Assembly: GCF_945859685.1 (NCBI RefSeq)
Contig: NC_079147.1
Coordinates: 146,902,645-146,966,644 of the forward strand
DNA length: 64,000 nt
Origin: Eupeodes corollae
Lineage: Eukaryota > Arthropoda > Insecta > Diptera > Syrphidae
Direction: 5' to 3'
Under the pieces are notes generated by a model. That model made no database searches. It was not told where the DNA came from and saw nothing but the letters and a program-made list of their open reading frames with translations. Below, one piece after another: positions 12,501 through 27,500 of the stretch (position 1 is its first letter; each line of letters starts with the position of its first letter). The translations under genes and the position numbers were made by a program.

Positions 12501-15500
12501 ACTTTACACCTAAGTCATTTGAATTCCTAGATTATATAATGCAAATGCAACATAATGCTATGGGCATATAATTGAGACGCCTTTGAATTTAAAGAAGTTA
12601 AGTCTTTTCGCCAAATCCTTAAATGACATAAAGCCCAAAGTCGCAAAGCCCACCAACAAAAACCGCCCAAACCACCAAATAAATTTTAAATTGAAAAAAA
12701 AACTCCCAAATTGTTAGTTGTCATTTTGGCCAAAATAAATTTTGATTTTGAAATTAATAAAAATGTCATAACGCCCAAAAGGTGATTTTTGAATGAATAA
12801 AATGTGTCATTTTGTTAAAATTTTGTTGCTGTATCGTAAATTTTTTTATTTACCAAACATTTTGGATGGTTGTGCTTTGAGACGTGTATAAATAGTGAGG
12901 TATGTTATAGGAAGGTTTGCTGCCCCCTGCAACCCTCCTGCTTATAAACGGTGATTTTTTAAGAGCTTGAGAACTTTTAAAAAAAAAACGCATACAATTT
13001 GCAAAATCTCATCGATTCTTTATTTGAAACGTTAGATTGGTCCATGACATTTACTTTTTGAAGATAATTTCATTTTAATGTTGACCGCGGCTGCGTCTTA
13101 GGTGGTCCATTCGGAAAGTCCAATTTTGGGTAACTTTTTCGAGCATTTCGGCCGGAATAGCCCGAATTTCTTCGGAAATGTTGTCTTCCAAAGCTGGAAT
13201 AGATAGTGGCTTATTTGTGTAGACTTTAGACTTGACGTAGCCCCACAAAAAATAGTCTAAAGGCGTCAAATTGCATGATCTTGGTGGCCAACTTACCGGT
13301 CCATTCCTTGAGATGAATTGTTCTCCGAAGTTTTCCCTCAAAATGGCCATAGAATCGCGAGCTGTGTGGCATGTAGCGCCATCTTGTTGAAACCACATGT
13401 GAACCAAGTTCAGTTCTTCCATTTTTGGCAACAAAAAGTTTGTTAGCATTGAACGATAGCGATCGCCATTCACCGTAACGTTGCGTCCAACAGCATCTTT
13501 AAAAAAATACGGTCCAATGATTCCACCAGCGTACAAACCACACCAAACAGTGCATTTTTCGGGATGCATGGGCAGTTCTTGAACGGCTTCTGGTTGCTCT
13601 TCACTCCAAATGCGGCAATTTTGCTTATTTACGTAGCCATTCAACCAGAAATGAGCCTCATCGCTGAACAAAATTTGTCGATAAAAAAGCGGATTTTCTG
13701 CCAACTTTTCTAGAGCCCATTCACTGAAAATTCGACGTTGTGGCAGATCGTTCGGCTTCAGTTCTTGCACGAGCTGTATTTTATACGGTTTTACACCAAG
13801 ATCTTTTCGTAAAATCTTCCATGTGGTCGAATAACACAAACCCAATTGCTGCGAACGGCGACGAACCGACATTTCACGGTCTTCAGCAACACTCTCAGAA
13901 ACAGACGCAATATTCTCTTCTGTACGCATTCGTGTGGTTGGTTTAATGTCCAATAAAGTAAACTGAGTGCGAAACTTGGTCACAATCGCATTAATTGTTT
14001 GCTCACTTGGTCGATTATGTAGACCATAAATCGGACGTAAAGCGCGAAACACATTTCGAACCGAACACTGATTTTGGTAATAAAATTCAATGATTTGCAA
14101 GCGTTGCTCGTTAGTAAGTCTATTCATGATAAAATGTCAAAGCATACTGAGCATCTTTCTCTTTGACACCATGTCTGAAATCCCGCGTGATCTGTCAAAT
14201 ACTAATGCATGAAAATCCTAACCTCAAAAAAATCACCCTTTATATGTTGTCCGGCTGCAAGTACAGCAGCACTTTAACTCGTCCTGGAGCATAGGGCAGC
14301 AACAAAATCCTTCCACCTATCCCGATCTCCTTCAAAACTGATGACCTCCAAGTTGTCTTTGGCCTTCCTACGGGTCTATTAGCCTGGGGATTCCATTGGA
14401 CGGATTGTTTTGCTATATTGTCGTCCGGTTTCCTTAGGGTATAGCCTATCCAACGCCATTTCCGTTGCATGTTGTCTACGTCCAACTTTTTCTGTCCGGT
14501 CCTATTCCACAGCTCAACGTTAGAAATAGTTTGCGGCCTTCAGAACAGAGCGCAGACAACCGTTAACGAAAGCTTGTAGTCTGCTGGAGATGTTGGCAGA
14601 GCATTTCCATGTTTCAGAAGCATATAACAGCACTGATTTGACGTTTCGAAGAGTTTCAACTTGGTGCGTAGCGATATTTTGCTAGAGTTCCACACAGGAG
14701 AAAGGATTCCAAATGCACTATGGGCTTTGTTTATTCTACTGTTAACATCCAGGTCCGTTCCGCCATCGAGAGCTATAAAACTTCCCAGATAATTAAACTG
14801 CTCGACCTCCTCTATGGTCCCCTGCCTTAGAATAGCTACTTAAGTGCTTCAGCCCGTGGTCATTACTTTAGGCTTATTTGTGTTAATCCTTAAGCCAGCC
14901 ACCTCTCCATGCAATTGCAGCGAATGACACATCTGATTTGAGCCTGCCGTGTTGTTGACATATATCGTCAGCATGGCTAATCTTGTTAAACAGACTCCAT
15001 TGGATACCGTGTCTTTCATTTGTACCGCCAATCGCCACAAAAACAGAATTGGTTACAAGACATCTCCTTGTATCACTCCTTGACGTAAATCGAAGGAGTC
15101 GGAAAGCTGTCTATTGTGGAACACAAAACACCTTGCGTTGTTGTACGATTCTTTAATAACAGCGACAATTTTTTCTGGGATTCCTCGCGCAATAAGCGAT
15201 CTCCAGATGCATTCACGATTGACGCGATCAAACGCCTTCCAAAATCTACAAACATTAGGTACAACAGCGGTGATTGATACTCAGATTATTGTTCGAGTAT
15301 AATTCGCAAGGAATTGATGTGGTCGACGGACGATCGGCCACTGCGAAACCCCGCTTGGTGCCTATTGAGGTAGACTCGGTCATGGACCTAATAATAATAG
15401 TTGCTATTAACTTCGGAAAAACGGACAGAACTATGATACCGCGCCAGTTATTACAATTTTTGAGGTTTACTTTCTTTGGTAACTTTACAATAACTCCATC

Positions 15501-18500
15501 CTTCCAATACCTTGGGTAAGTTTCACTCTCCCAGACAGCCTGCACGAGTTTAAGCAAAATACGGGAAGCTGCCTCAGGGTCTGCTTTTAGGAATTCTGCG
15601 TGAATACCATCAAGTCCAGCTGTTTTGTTTTTCTTTAGAAGATGTATCTCCCTGCTTGGACTCGCAGAATTTGAGGTAGGTTCGAAGTGTGTATGCAATG
15701 TTTTTTTGCATTTAAATAATCTGGATTTAAGAAACTATGCATACACACAACCTCGCACCTCCAAACATATTTATTACTCTTTCTGGGCGTTCAGAATTTT
15801 CGGGCGATCTCAGATTTTTTTTTTCGTTTAAAATATCGTAGTGCCCAAACCAACCAAATATTTTGTCAGAATGCCCAAGACAAATGACGTCTTTTGGGAG
15901 ATTTGTCAAATTTGGGCTTGGCATATTTGATTTTTCTGAAAAAGTTCCTATTCCGACCATCCTCGTCCGTGTTTCACAACGGATAAAGTGTACCTAGTAA
16001 CGAATTCAAAGGTATTTGGTTCACACAAAAGCATCTACTATGAGGACCCAAACGATTGTACTTTGTTTCATCGTTGCAGAGAATGAATTTCCATTGATTT
16101 AAGAATGAAACACTGATTTGGCGCTGCTTGAAAGTCACCAATGGTTTTGTTTACATTGTTGTATTTGTAATGTGGACGAATTCAACGAGAAAAATTGACG
16201 TGTTTTCACGCATACATAGACACACTTACTGAGTTTTTTGGGGAAATTTATTAAATTAGAGGAGAAATTACACGCATACTATGAAAAAGTTTATGAGGCT
16301 GATTTCCGGTTTAGCTTGTAAGCAAACCAAGATGTCTACCGCGGATTTATATCTTTATATAGAGTGTTTTTGGTTGAAGCTATCATTAGGCGCTTTTCTT
16401 TGTTAGCTCAGAAAAGAGTTCTGAACAGAGTCCGAGTTCGCTCCGAATATCTTTTGAACAAAGCGTGTTCAGAGCGGAATGGCTGCGTTCGAAATTGTAT
16501 TGAAACAGTTAGCAGTCATTATTTGACATTTGTCAATTTCTTTTACAGAAACATGAAATAATCTTTTGTCGACACTTGGCCAGTTTATATTTCTAAGATT
16601 TCCTTATTCTCAAAATATAAACAAAATGTCTCTTTTTTTTAGAATAAAATGTATATGGCATACGCGTATGATTCCATATCTCTTGATCGCGCAATTCAAA
16701 AAGGGGTAAGAAAAAAAAGTCAATCTGTCAATGTTAGAAATATTATTAAATTTGATCTGTCAAATGCTTGAGTTCAGCATTCAACTCGGTCTTAGTTATT
16801 TTATTCCGATCGCATAGAACGCGTTCTAAACAAGCTCAGAACACTTTCAGAACGAAACAAAAAACCAATTTGATGCTCTGAACGTTCAGATGTAAAAAAA
16901 AGGACCTCGGAGAATTATTTTCTGGAGCTCGTCAAAAGTGTTAGTGCAGATTAAGGACAAGGCGTACTATTTGGTCCATACAAAATAGTTGAATGGAGTC
17001 CATCGTGACCATTAACCGAAGAAGTTTCTTATTTATCATTTCGAATGAAACAAGCTCCTATGATTTCTTTAAGAGAAATGCTAAAATTGAAAAATCTAGA
17101 TATATATTTTGAGAACTGGATGTCATTGTTCATTTTGACAGCTACTGAAATATGCTGGTGAAACATTTTGACAGCTACTGAAATATGCTGGTGAAACATA
17201 AAAAAGTATGTGTCCGAAAATATGCGTCTTTCAGCTTTGTTGCATTAATGCATATACTTATTCTGCTGAACGTGTGCACTTTGCAGGCCTTCTTGAAAAC
17301 AATTGTAAGTAGTCACTAAATGTTTATAAACGTCGGAGAAAAGTCAGAAATGTCCGTCTTAAAGGAACATTTCATTTTATTTTGATGTTTTTTTTTTTAA
17401 ATAAAGGATTTTTGTCAATCTGGCAATACTTTTTCCAGAGTTACTCGTTTTCACAGCTGTCACTTGACTTATATCCTGTTCAATTTTGCCATTTCATAAT
17501 AAATAGCCTAAAGCAGCATTCACATGAGCGTGACCAACGAACAACAAATTACTAACAAAATGTGAGTTTATGTACATACGTTTGAAGACATACATATTTC
17601 CATATTCTATTTGATTTATGATACATGCTTTTACTTTTCAATATCATATATTAAAAAATTTAAGAAAACAAATGTATTCGTCGCTAAAAAAATTGAAGTT
17701 GATACGAACTGTCAAACTTTATTGGAGTTCCACATTATCCACACTCCCAACGAATAAAATAATCGCGCGTACTTAACCTAACAAAAATCATTCTTGTTTT
17801 GGTTTCGGTGGTCAAAGTCATACTTTATTCGCGACGAATTAAAAACTCTCATGTGAAATAAATGTCAAAATCGACGAATATTCGTTCATTCGTTGGTCGT
17901 TCTCATGTTAATGATGCTTTAAGCATCTTGCACATGAGCTACGAACTGCGAACTGTGGATGTTCGCATATTTTGACTTTTCTTTCACATGAGCTTTATTT
18001 CTAACAGCGACAAATTGTCCCTTAATAATTACCCTTTTTTACAAACAAAACAAGAGTGGTATAAATTAGGGGTTAGTTCATTCGTTGTTCGCTCTCATGT
18101 ATGTGCAAGGCCCTTTACTCCTCCTGAACAACGTTTGCGAATTGTGCATCTTTATTACCAACATAATGGTTCGGTTCACATGATTGTTTCTTTGCGTAGC
18201 TCGAACCAAGCCATTGTGTTGGCAAGATTTGCAAACGTTGTGTAGAATGAGTAAGTTTGTTGATTATGATAAATGGCAAACCAAACTGAGTACAAGTCAA
18301 ATGACAGCTGTCATGGCAAATTAAAAACACGTTTATTTTTCTTTTCACAAAAGAAAAACAAGGAGGCACCACTTTTGTGCTATTATTTGCTTCGCCAATT
18401 TCACCTAAGCAAGAAAGAAGGAACTTCAAATTGCTGTACCATTTTTAATAGTAAAGTTTACATTATAAAACCTAAAGGAACACATTAATTTTAAAATGCA

Positions 18501-21500
18501 TTCAATAATTCATTAAATAAACTTAAAGCCTTCGAATCAATTATTTTTTTCAATCACTGTATAATGAGGTTAAGTTTTAATTATAAAGATTTTACTAAAT
18601 TATTTTCCTATTTTACAAAATGGCTCCATTCAGTTTAGACAAGAGATAATTTTAAAAAAATTAGTAAGAGTATTTCGAAGCTTAATTCACTTCATTTTAA
18701 TTTATATGTTAATTTGAAAAATACTTTTTTTAAGCCAATTTATAACTTAATAAAAACCAAGCTAAATTGTTGAGAAACTCGTAACTTTGGGATCGCCACT
18801 AATGTACTTTTTATTAATTTTTATATTTATTTAATTAAAAATTCTTATATAGTATTTGTTAAAATCTGAAGGCTAAGGTAGTGTCCATTTAAATAACCAT
18901 GTTTGTAAATAAGCTTTATTAAAAATAAACCTTAAAATATTATTTAATGTGCTAACATGTATATAACCAACTATATAAATAAACTGCACAATATACACAC
19001 AAATTATATAAGTCACATAAAAAGTAAAAAGTCAAATGTAAATAACACCCTACTCAAAAAAAAACAAACATAACTACTAAAATTAAGACGAACAATAATG
19101 CCTTGTACCCTATTTCTTACAAGAAATAAAAAAAAATGTATATTTCCCTTATGATTTGTTTATCTTTCTTCACTGTACAATACTTGCAGACCGTTATATT
19201 TTTGGCCTTTTCAATCCTAATGTTTTCTCTTGATTTGCTCTACATAAATTCAAGGTATTTAGTAAAAAAAAAAAGAAAAAACTGAAAGTTACAATAAATC
19301 AAAATCACCAACGCCACCAGCACCAACAACAAAAAATTTACGAAAATGTAGAGTTCTTTTCCATTTATGTGATTTTTATAAGATTTTTTTTTTCAATGAA
19401 AGTTAGAGAAATAAATCTACTAACTAATATCAAATTTTCAGAAAGAATTGCAAAGAGCATATGATATGTAATGTGAACTCACAATAAAAATTAATATTAC
19501 AATATTCAACAGTTTAGATCGTAGAGGAATGTTTTAAATGAAGGAATGCATAATTTATTTAGCTTTGACAGTTTGTATATGCTTGTATAACTTGCGTTTT
19601 TATTTGTAAAATAAGTGTCACAATTAAAAAAAAAAAATAGCAGGTAGTAGTTTTGGAAAATTATACTAAGGCTTGAATTGTGTGATGATTGCGATCAACT
19701 TAGTACAACATTAAGGCACTGCTTCATTATTTACTTATTAAACATATTATAGGTTATTTTGTTTTCTAAAGAAATCCATCTTCAACTCATAGTTTATGTC
19801 ATCATTTATAAAGTGTATTTCACCTTTTAGCAGTATACAATTTTCAAACTTTACGATTATATTAGCTTTGTCTGGCAATACTGTATGAAATGTCATTATG
19901 CACAGCCATTAAATCATATAGAAACATGATGTCTGTTCTTTTCTAACTATTGTCGTTCGTAAATATCAAGATTGTTGTGATTTACAACAATTTGACGTTA
20001 GTACATTGTTCCTTAACTCATTATTTAAGTGTCAAATATAGAGACATGACGTCTGTTCTTATCTAACAATTGTCGTTCGTAAATATCAAGATTATTACGA
20101 TTTGTAACAATTTCTTGCAAACTCCTTGTTGAAGTGTCAAATAGTTGGGAACTGAGTTGAAAGTGTTGATCTGTCAAAGTGAAAGATTTGGTGCAAAATT
20201 TTATAGAATCTTTAGTTAAAAGCTTAATATTTCACTAAGTAGGAATTTTCCAAATACTTAGCAATTTATAAAGCGACTTCAACATTTTAAACCTTTTCTT
20301 TTAGTTTTTCTAACTTAAAATTTTCAAATTACTTTTTATTAAAAAACCAACTGTCATCCGAACATGTCTAAATAGTGACAGTTCGTGAAAATAAACAAAA
20401 CAAACAAGCTTAATTAAATCTATTAATTGAAATTCACGAATGTAGACTGAAATATACCATCCATTGCTCTTATTAAATTAATTTTACAGATGTCATATGA
20501 ATTTAGCAAATTTGTGAAAGTCAAAGTAGCCACTTGTAATTCTAAAGCGAATCCACAAGTTTGTATTAGACCAAAAATTAGTTTTTAACTTTGATTCCTC
20601 TCCTTATTGTTCTTCCTTTTGTTCAATCAAAAACTCAACGTGTGATTCAAAAAATTAGATGTTACTTATGTATCTTTTTAATTTTTATTAAAATTCTCAG
20701 TTAAGTGAAAATCAGCTTCAATTTTCTTTTGTTTCCGATTTAAAGTTATACAAATATTTTGATATACATAGATTGACAGATCAACAATTTCTAACTATTG
20801 TCGTCACTTAATGATTCTACCGAATTACAACAGCTTGTAACAATAACATTTGAAAAAAAAAATGTTGACACAACAACAAAAGTTAACAACTGTTCGGAAA
20901 AGAACAGACCAATGTACATGTGTCCCAAACAAAAAAAAAAAATGTTTTATGAAACGTCGCTGTATGCATCCATTTAGCCCTTTGACAACCAAAATGACGT
21001 TTATGTCCCAGCAAGAAAAACTGAAAAATGATAATGCCGTTCAAAAAAACAACTTCATTTTCAGTCAACCGTAGCTTTTTGGACAAATTTTGACCCAGGC
21101 AGTTAGATAGTTTTTCAACTTTCGTGCATTTTCATTTTAGAGCTTTAGTTTTTCGCATTATTCCTTTGTATTAAGTCAAGCCTACATGCTTCAAATGTGT
21201 GTTAAAGCTCAACTTTATTGCTCTGTGACCTATTTATATTCAGCATAATTCCCTTTTAAGTTTTGTATAAAAAAGTCCTTTGTCAAATTCGGAACGCAGT
21301 AAATACTTTTTTATTAATCTATAAAATGGAGCTCATATATTTTTAGCTTTCCGTTGGTAATTTGTTTTATCATTCATTTGTACTTTCTTTCTACAGACAA
21401 CTAAAAATATGGTTCATGAAATAAGTTTTTAACATGGTCGTAAATTGTCACCATATTCTTTTCATGAAATTCTCCATGACCAGTTCAAATACTTGCGGCT

Positions 21501-24500
21501 ATACGTCGTCTTTAACTTCACGACTTTCATCTCTAAGGTCTTGATTAAATTGTAGAGTACAAACCTTATCTGTTAAGTGCTAAAATTGCGAACGTTTCAG
21601 CCCTTTTTTTAGTGAACTCCAAACATTTTAATCTGTTTTTAAGGGTGTATCGCTTTTTTAGTATAATGGAGTAAATGTCACTTTTTAAATGTCAAAATTG
21701 ACAGCTTCACAAATTGCAAGTTATTCAAAATGAATTCTCTTAAAACTATTAGTTTTTAACAACTTCAATATCACAATGCTTAAACTTTTAGAAAAGCTTA
21801 ATCTGACAGTATACAGTTACTCTTAAAATTTGAGCGTATAAAAACAAAACAAACAAATTTGAATAATTAAAATGTAAGGTTTACATTTTTTCCATTTTTC
21901 ATTTATTCAATATTTTATGTTATTTAAACAAAAGAAAAAACTGTAAAAACACACGTCAGTTGGATTTTGTATGGGTGCCGGCCCAAATCATGAATAAAGG
22001 TCACCATGTTGTGGTCTGCGTCAGGCCAAGTTCTTGAGAGCGACGCGTAATCGACTGCTTCGGATACTGCTGCACGCTTTCACAAACAGCAGCGAGGTTT
22101 TCAACAGCTCTTACGTTTCGTTGACGTAAGGATGTTAGTTGATCGTTTACTGAGCTGGTGGACTCGAATTGGACCCCCAAACGTCAAAAAGTCGACTTGG
22201 AAAGACGACCATGTACTCCAAAGAAACGGCACGTTGCTACTAAAGATCACCCATTTTAATAATAAAGTTTTAACTATCATTTCCACGTGTTGCTCGACGT
22301 TGCGCTGTTACTCTCCGTAATAATTTGTGACTGATATTTTGAAAGAAAGTAAAAAAAAAACAATGTGGCCGTTACGAGCTGTCAAAATCAACCCATCCTT
22401 ATTGGAGAATTCTTTATTCAAAGTAACGAATCACTCATTTTCATATGAGTGTACGCTCCATTTTGAAAATAAATGTTTCACGTTTCATACTTACATATAT
22501 TTATAGTTCCTCAGAACCATTAACGCAATAGACCATCAATTTTGTTTTTATTTATTTATCTTACAACTTTTAACTACAACTAGTTAAGGATAAACTAAAT
22601 TATTCAAATATAAGTAGAAAGATATAAATAAAAAGAGAACACCCAATTTGTGAATTCTTGACATTGTTAAACTTTTGGCATTTTCATAAAAAATAAAAAC
22701 ATCATATCTTTTCATATTTTTATTTATTAATTTTTTATTTTATTTATTAATTTTTATTATTTAATTTTTGATTGAGTTTCATAATTCGTAGAAAAGTTTG
22801 TCAATTAAAAAGTTTTTATTTTTTCTTTCACTGGAAACCCAGAAACAGATACATTTTGGTTGAGTTTTATTTTTATTTTTTGTGTATCCGATGTTTGGCT
22901 TATGAAACCGTTCGATATAATGGTGCTTGTATTTTTAATCGATACTATAAATATTATGATGTATTTCTTTTTTGTCTTTTGTAATTTTGATTGTTTTTGT
23001 GGTCCCCTTGAAGTGGAATGGTTTTTTTGTGTTATTGGGAGAGATTTTTATTCAAATATAATCAAAAGCATCTTAAAAGAAAGGCGTGTTTTTAGAAGTA
23101 ATTCCATCTTTTGAAATTATTAAATAGCCCAATCGCCGGACATATCATTGCAAATTCATCGTATTTTTTTTAGACACAGTGATGCAAGAAAGTTTGCATA
23201 CTTCGATGAAATATTGAGGAGAAAAACGTTTCAAGTTTAAGCTTATTCGAGCGGTCAAATTAATATGTTTTTATAGAAAAACACTGCCTAGAAGTCAGTA
23301 CATATTTTCTGTTTACTCAAGATATGTTATTATTTTTAATAATGCTTAGCATTTTTTAATATTAATTTGTTTAAGGTTAATCGGTAATACAGTGGTGGTC
23401 CAGTATAACGAACGATATAATGTCCAGAGTCAATTCGTTATATCGAAACATTTTTTTCATACAAATCTTTAGGTTAATAGAAAGTACATTTGTATTTTTC
23501 ATTAATATATTTCAAACTTCATAAAAAAAAAATAACTACATACTTCACTTAATAGAATAAAAAAAAAACATATATAACTTCATTCACATATAACCAAACA
23601 TTTAAGGAATATACTTGTATTAGTTTTGTTCAAATTATGTACATAAATAGTACATACAAATACTTGTACTCATATTTAAGAAAAAATCGTTAACCAATTG
23701 TTATTATTGAATGTCTCTACCCGTAAACTTCTTAGAACTTAAGGCCCAACTATAATAGGCATAAGCAAACATAAGCTTATGTCAAAAACACAACGAAAAT
23801 TCACTTAAGGTTGTGAAATTACTGCATAGCCATAATGCAATTTTGCTCATGTATCTACCTACATGTCAGATTTTACTTATGCGGCGGGCGACTGGGATCG
23901 CTCTTGCTTAAGTTAACGAAACTGGGAAAAATTGAACGAAACGGAGCTAGACTTCATTATGTTCACTCGTATTGAGATTCTTTGTATTCGCACATTTACT
24001 TACTTGCGCATATGCTAGCTTATGCCTGTTATAGTTGGGCCTTTAGACTTTAGAGTTTTTAATTCTATTTTGTTTTGCCTTTTGAATGCAACTGTCAAAA
24101 TTTCGGACAGCTTCACGGACTCATAACTTCAGTTTCCGAGCTACCATTTTCATCACTAATATAATCCACAATTTCGATTTCTTCAACATTGTTACTATCA
24201 ATAATTTCGGGTTCAAGGATTACTTGATCGGCATCATTCCAGGACTCCAAATCCTGTGTAATTCAGTCTGAATAAACCATGCTGTTTCATTTTTGAATAT
24301 TCACCCTTCGTCGACTAAAAGACCCACTGTTTGTATTTCTCAGATTTTTGCATAAGCTAGACTTTCCAAACTTCTTCGAAACGTCCGAAAGTGAAACTCT
24401 TGTTAATATTCGTGAGTGATTTTAATGTTTGCTTCCATTGTAAGACGTCTGCGCGACGACATCTTGCAGAACTTTCTTATTTAGCATCAGACATGAAACT

Positions 24501-27500
24501 AAGAAACAGACGCCAAATAACGTAAAACAAAAAAAAATGGGATTAAAAGTCCGTTACAGTTTTGTGCATAGCGAGCAGAGCAACTGTTAACATACACGAA
24601 GACGAATACGTAAGACTTAACTAATCAAGCGAAAAAAAAAACATTTAATGTGAAATTGCGTATGTACACTACCGGTCAAAAGTTTGAGACCACCTCTGAA
24701 ATTTGAGAAATATCGAGTTTTAACCCCTAAACTGAAGTTTTAGGAAAAAAGTTAATACGTGAAAAAAGTGAAGAGCATGTCTAGTTGTAAAAGATAGAAA
24801 AATATAAAGTAGTTTTGTACTAAACATAAATTATTTATTAAAAAAAACCAATAAAAGTTCTAAATTGAGTTTTCATCAAAAAACCCTCCTTTAAATTCAA
24901 TAATTTTTTTTACAATTCTGGGCAATCTTCTTACAATGTTTTGTATTTTTTCTTGTGGAATATTATTCCAGCAATTTTGTAGAGTTTCCCAAAGAGCAGA
25001 TTCCGATGTTATGTGGTGATTCCGGACATTTCTGTCAAGCTTTTCCCTATAAGAGCTCAGTGGGAATTTCCTCATCTTCTTTTTGTTTCAGGTATCCCCG
25101 GCAAAGTTTTGAAGTATGTTTCGGGTCATTGTCTTGCTGGAATACAAAACCTTCACCCATTAATCGGAGTCCAGATACCAAAACGTGGTCTTCCAATATC
25201 GTTTTATTGACTTCTTTATCCATTCTTCCGATCACTGGTGTTAGATCTCCTACTCCATTAAAGGAAAAACATCCCCACACCATTACTGAACCGCCTCCAT
25301 GCTTTACAGTTGGGACCAAACAGTCTGGTAGCATCTTCTATTCAGCACTGCGCCTGACGTACACTCTGTGATTTGAGCCAAATATCTCGAACTTGGACCC
25401 ATCGCTCCATAAGACTCTGTTGAAGTCTTCATCTGTCCAATCCTTATGGGTTTTATCTTGTTTTGGGCTCGCAGAAATGGTTTCCGCACTGCAACGCGCC
25501 CAAAAAGTCCAGCATGCCTTAGCCTTCGTTGTATCGTTGATACTGATAATGGTTCTTCCCGGATTTCAGTGATCTGGGTGCGTATTTCTGGTGCTGGTCC
25601 TAGAACGCTTGCTTATGGTGATGATATGCAGATCTTCGGTTTTCGTCGTAACACTAGGTTGTCCTGACCTCGGTTTATCCTTAAAACCGCCGGTACTAGA
25701 GAACGCTGCATGGTCCTGTGAACTGCTCCTTTGGATATCTTCAATTTAGTGGCGATTTCTCTTTGCAAATAGGCTTCTTCAATAAGGTTCATAATCGCAG
25801 ATCGAGTTTCAATAGTTAATTTTTTAACTTTTCTAATAATGCGAACTTTGTTTACAGGAGAAGATCTCTCTCCTCCTCTCTCAAATAAATTTAAATTGGA
25901 TCAAACCGAGCATTACATACAAAATCCTGAATATGTAGGTATTCAAATTTTACATTTTTTTACCCTTTAATATTACCCCAGTCATAAAAATTCCAAATTG
26001 AATGTAAAAAGTCATACAAAATAAAAACTATGGGAAATCCAAATAGAAGCCAAAAACCCAATACTGTTTTTTTTACCTTTTTTCACAAAACTCCTCATAA
26101 TTTACAAAAAAGGATTAATATCTGGGGTTATTTCACTTGCACCTTTTATGAATGGTCTAAGTAAACAATGCAGGTAAAAAATCCTATATTCATTATTCAT
26201 AAACCCAGGAGCCAGGAACAAATAAAGCAACCCTGTCTCAAACTTTTGACCGGTAGTGTTATGTTTTATTTATAATGCATACAATTTAAATTGAAAGAAA
26301 ATACATATTATTATTCAATATTCGAGAAAATTCTTTATGGAAAATATTCTAATTGAAAAAACGGCCAACCTCTTTCAGAGACGACGATGAAATGAACAAC
26401 TAGCAATAATGAGTGTACGTCGTATGTGTAATTTATATAACAGATTTTCATAGATTTATGTGTATGTATAAAGTGTATAACAGAATGTCATAGCAACAAT
26501 TGAATGAATACAGGATACGTACTTAGCATAATAGTTAGCAAGATAGTATTTTAGAAATACAGTGTATGAATACATTATGGGTAGTGTATCTTTCAATATT
26601 ATCATAAACATACATTTTAGTAGATATTTAAACATTTACAGTAATTTTTTGTTAACTACCTGAAATTCGTTATTTTGTTCGTTATATAGAATACCTAATG
26701 GACTTGAGAAAAGTGTTCGTAATATCGATCATTCGTTATATCGGCATTCGTTATACTGGACAAACAAAATAATATTAACAAAGTTTCTTATAAAATGATT
26801 TTTTTTTGTTATCAAGACATTTGAATCTAAAATCAAATTTTACCAGTTCTAAGTTGTTTATTTTTGCCGGTTTACGTTTTTTTTTTTGTAAAAACAATGT
26901 CAATCGAATTTTCCCCAAAAATTAAATAAATGTCAACAACAATATTTTGTGCAGAATCAAATTTTAGAATCTTAGGGCCGATTCCAGAAAGCGCGGCGGA
27001 TCGCATTGAAAACGAAAATTCAATTACGACCGTCTTCGTTTTGAGTTAATTTCAAAAGCGAACATGGAAGAAAGCGATCCTTCCATTTTTCCAGCTTAAA
27101 TGTCAAATATTTCTAATCCATTTCCATGATATTTTCCAATCTTCCATTTATTTGTCAGCTGTTTCCAAAAATATGACATTTCCTTCCACTAAAACTAATT
27201 GTTTTTCTCTGAAAAAGTATCTTATTGTTTGTAGTTATATTTTAATATTATTGTTGGGGTCAACAAAACTAGTTTTCAATGGACTCCATAAGTGTTTTTT
27301 AAATGCAGCAAGAAAAGAAGCTAATTATTTAATTATTCAAAGAAAACTATTTAGAAGTGGGTCTTCGCCTCTTGATGTTCCCCCCAAAGAGTGTATATTT
27401 AATTATTTTTTTCAAATTGAATTTTTTTAAAGATTTTTGTTCAATAAGGTTTATAAAATTGTTTCGACTATCGCGAGAAGTATTTGTGTACGTTTTTGAA

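Noticed and set aside
19189..19254. Possible gish exon (TTGCAG acceptor, CAAG/GTATTT donor, open frame)
   Set aside because: It encodes only hydrophobic, T-rich residues unlike a CK1 gamma tail, and splice-like borders are common in such sequence.
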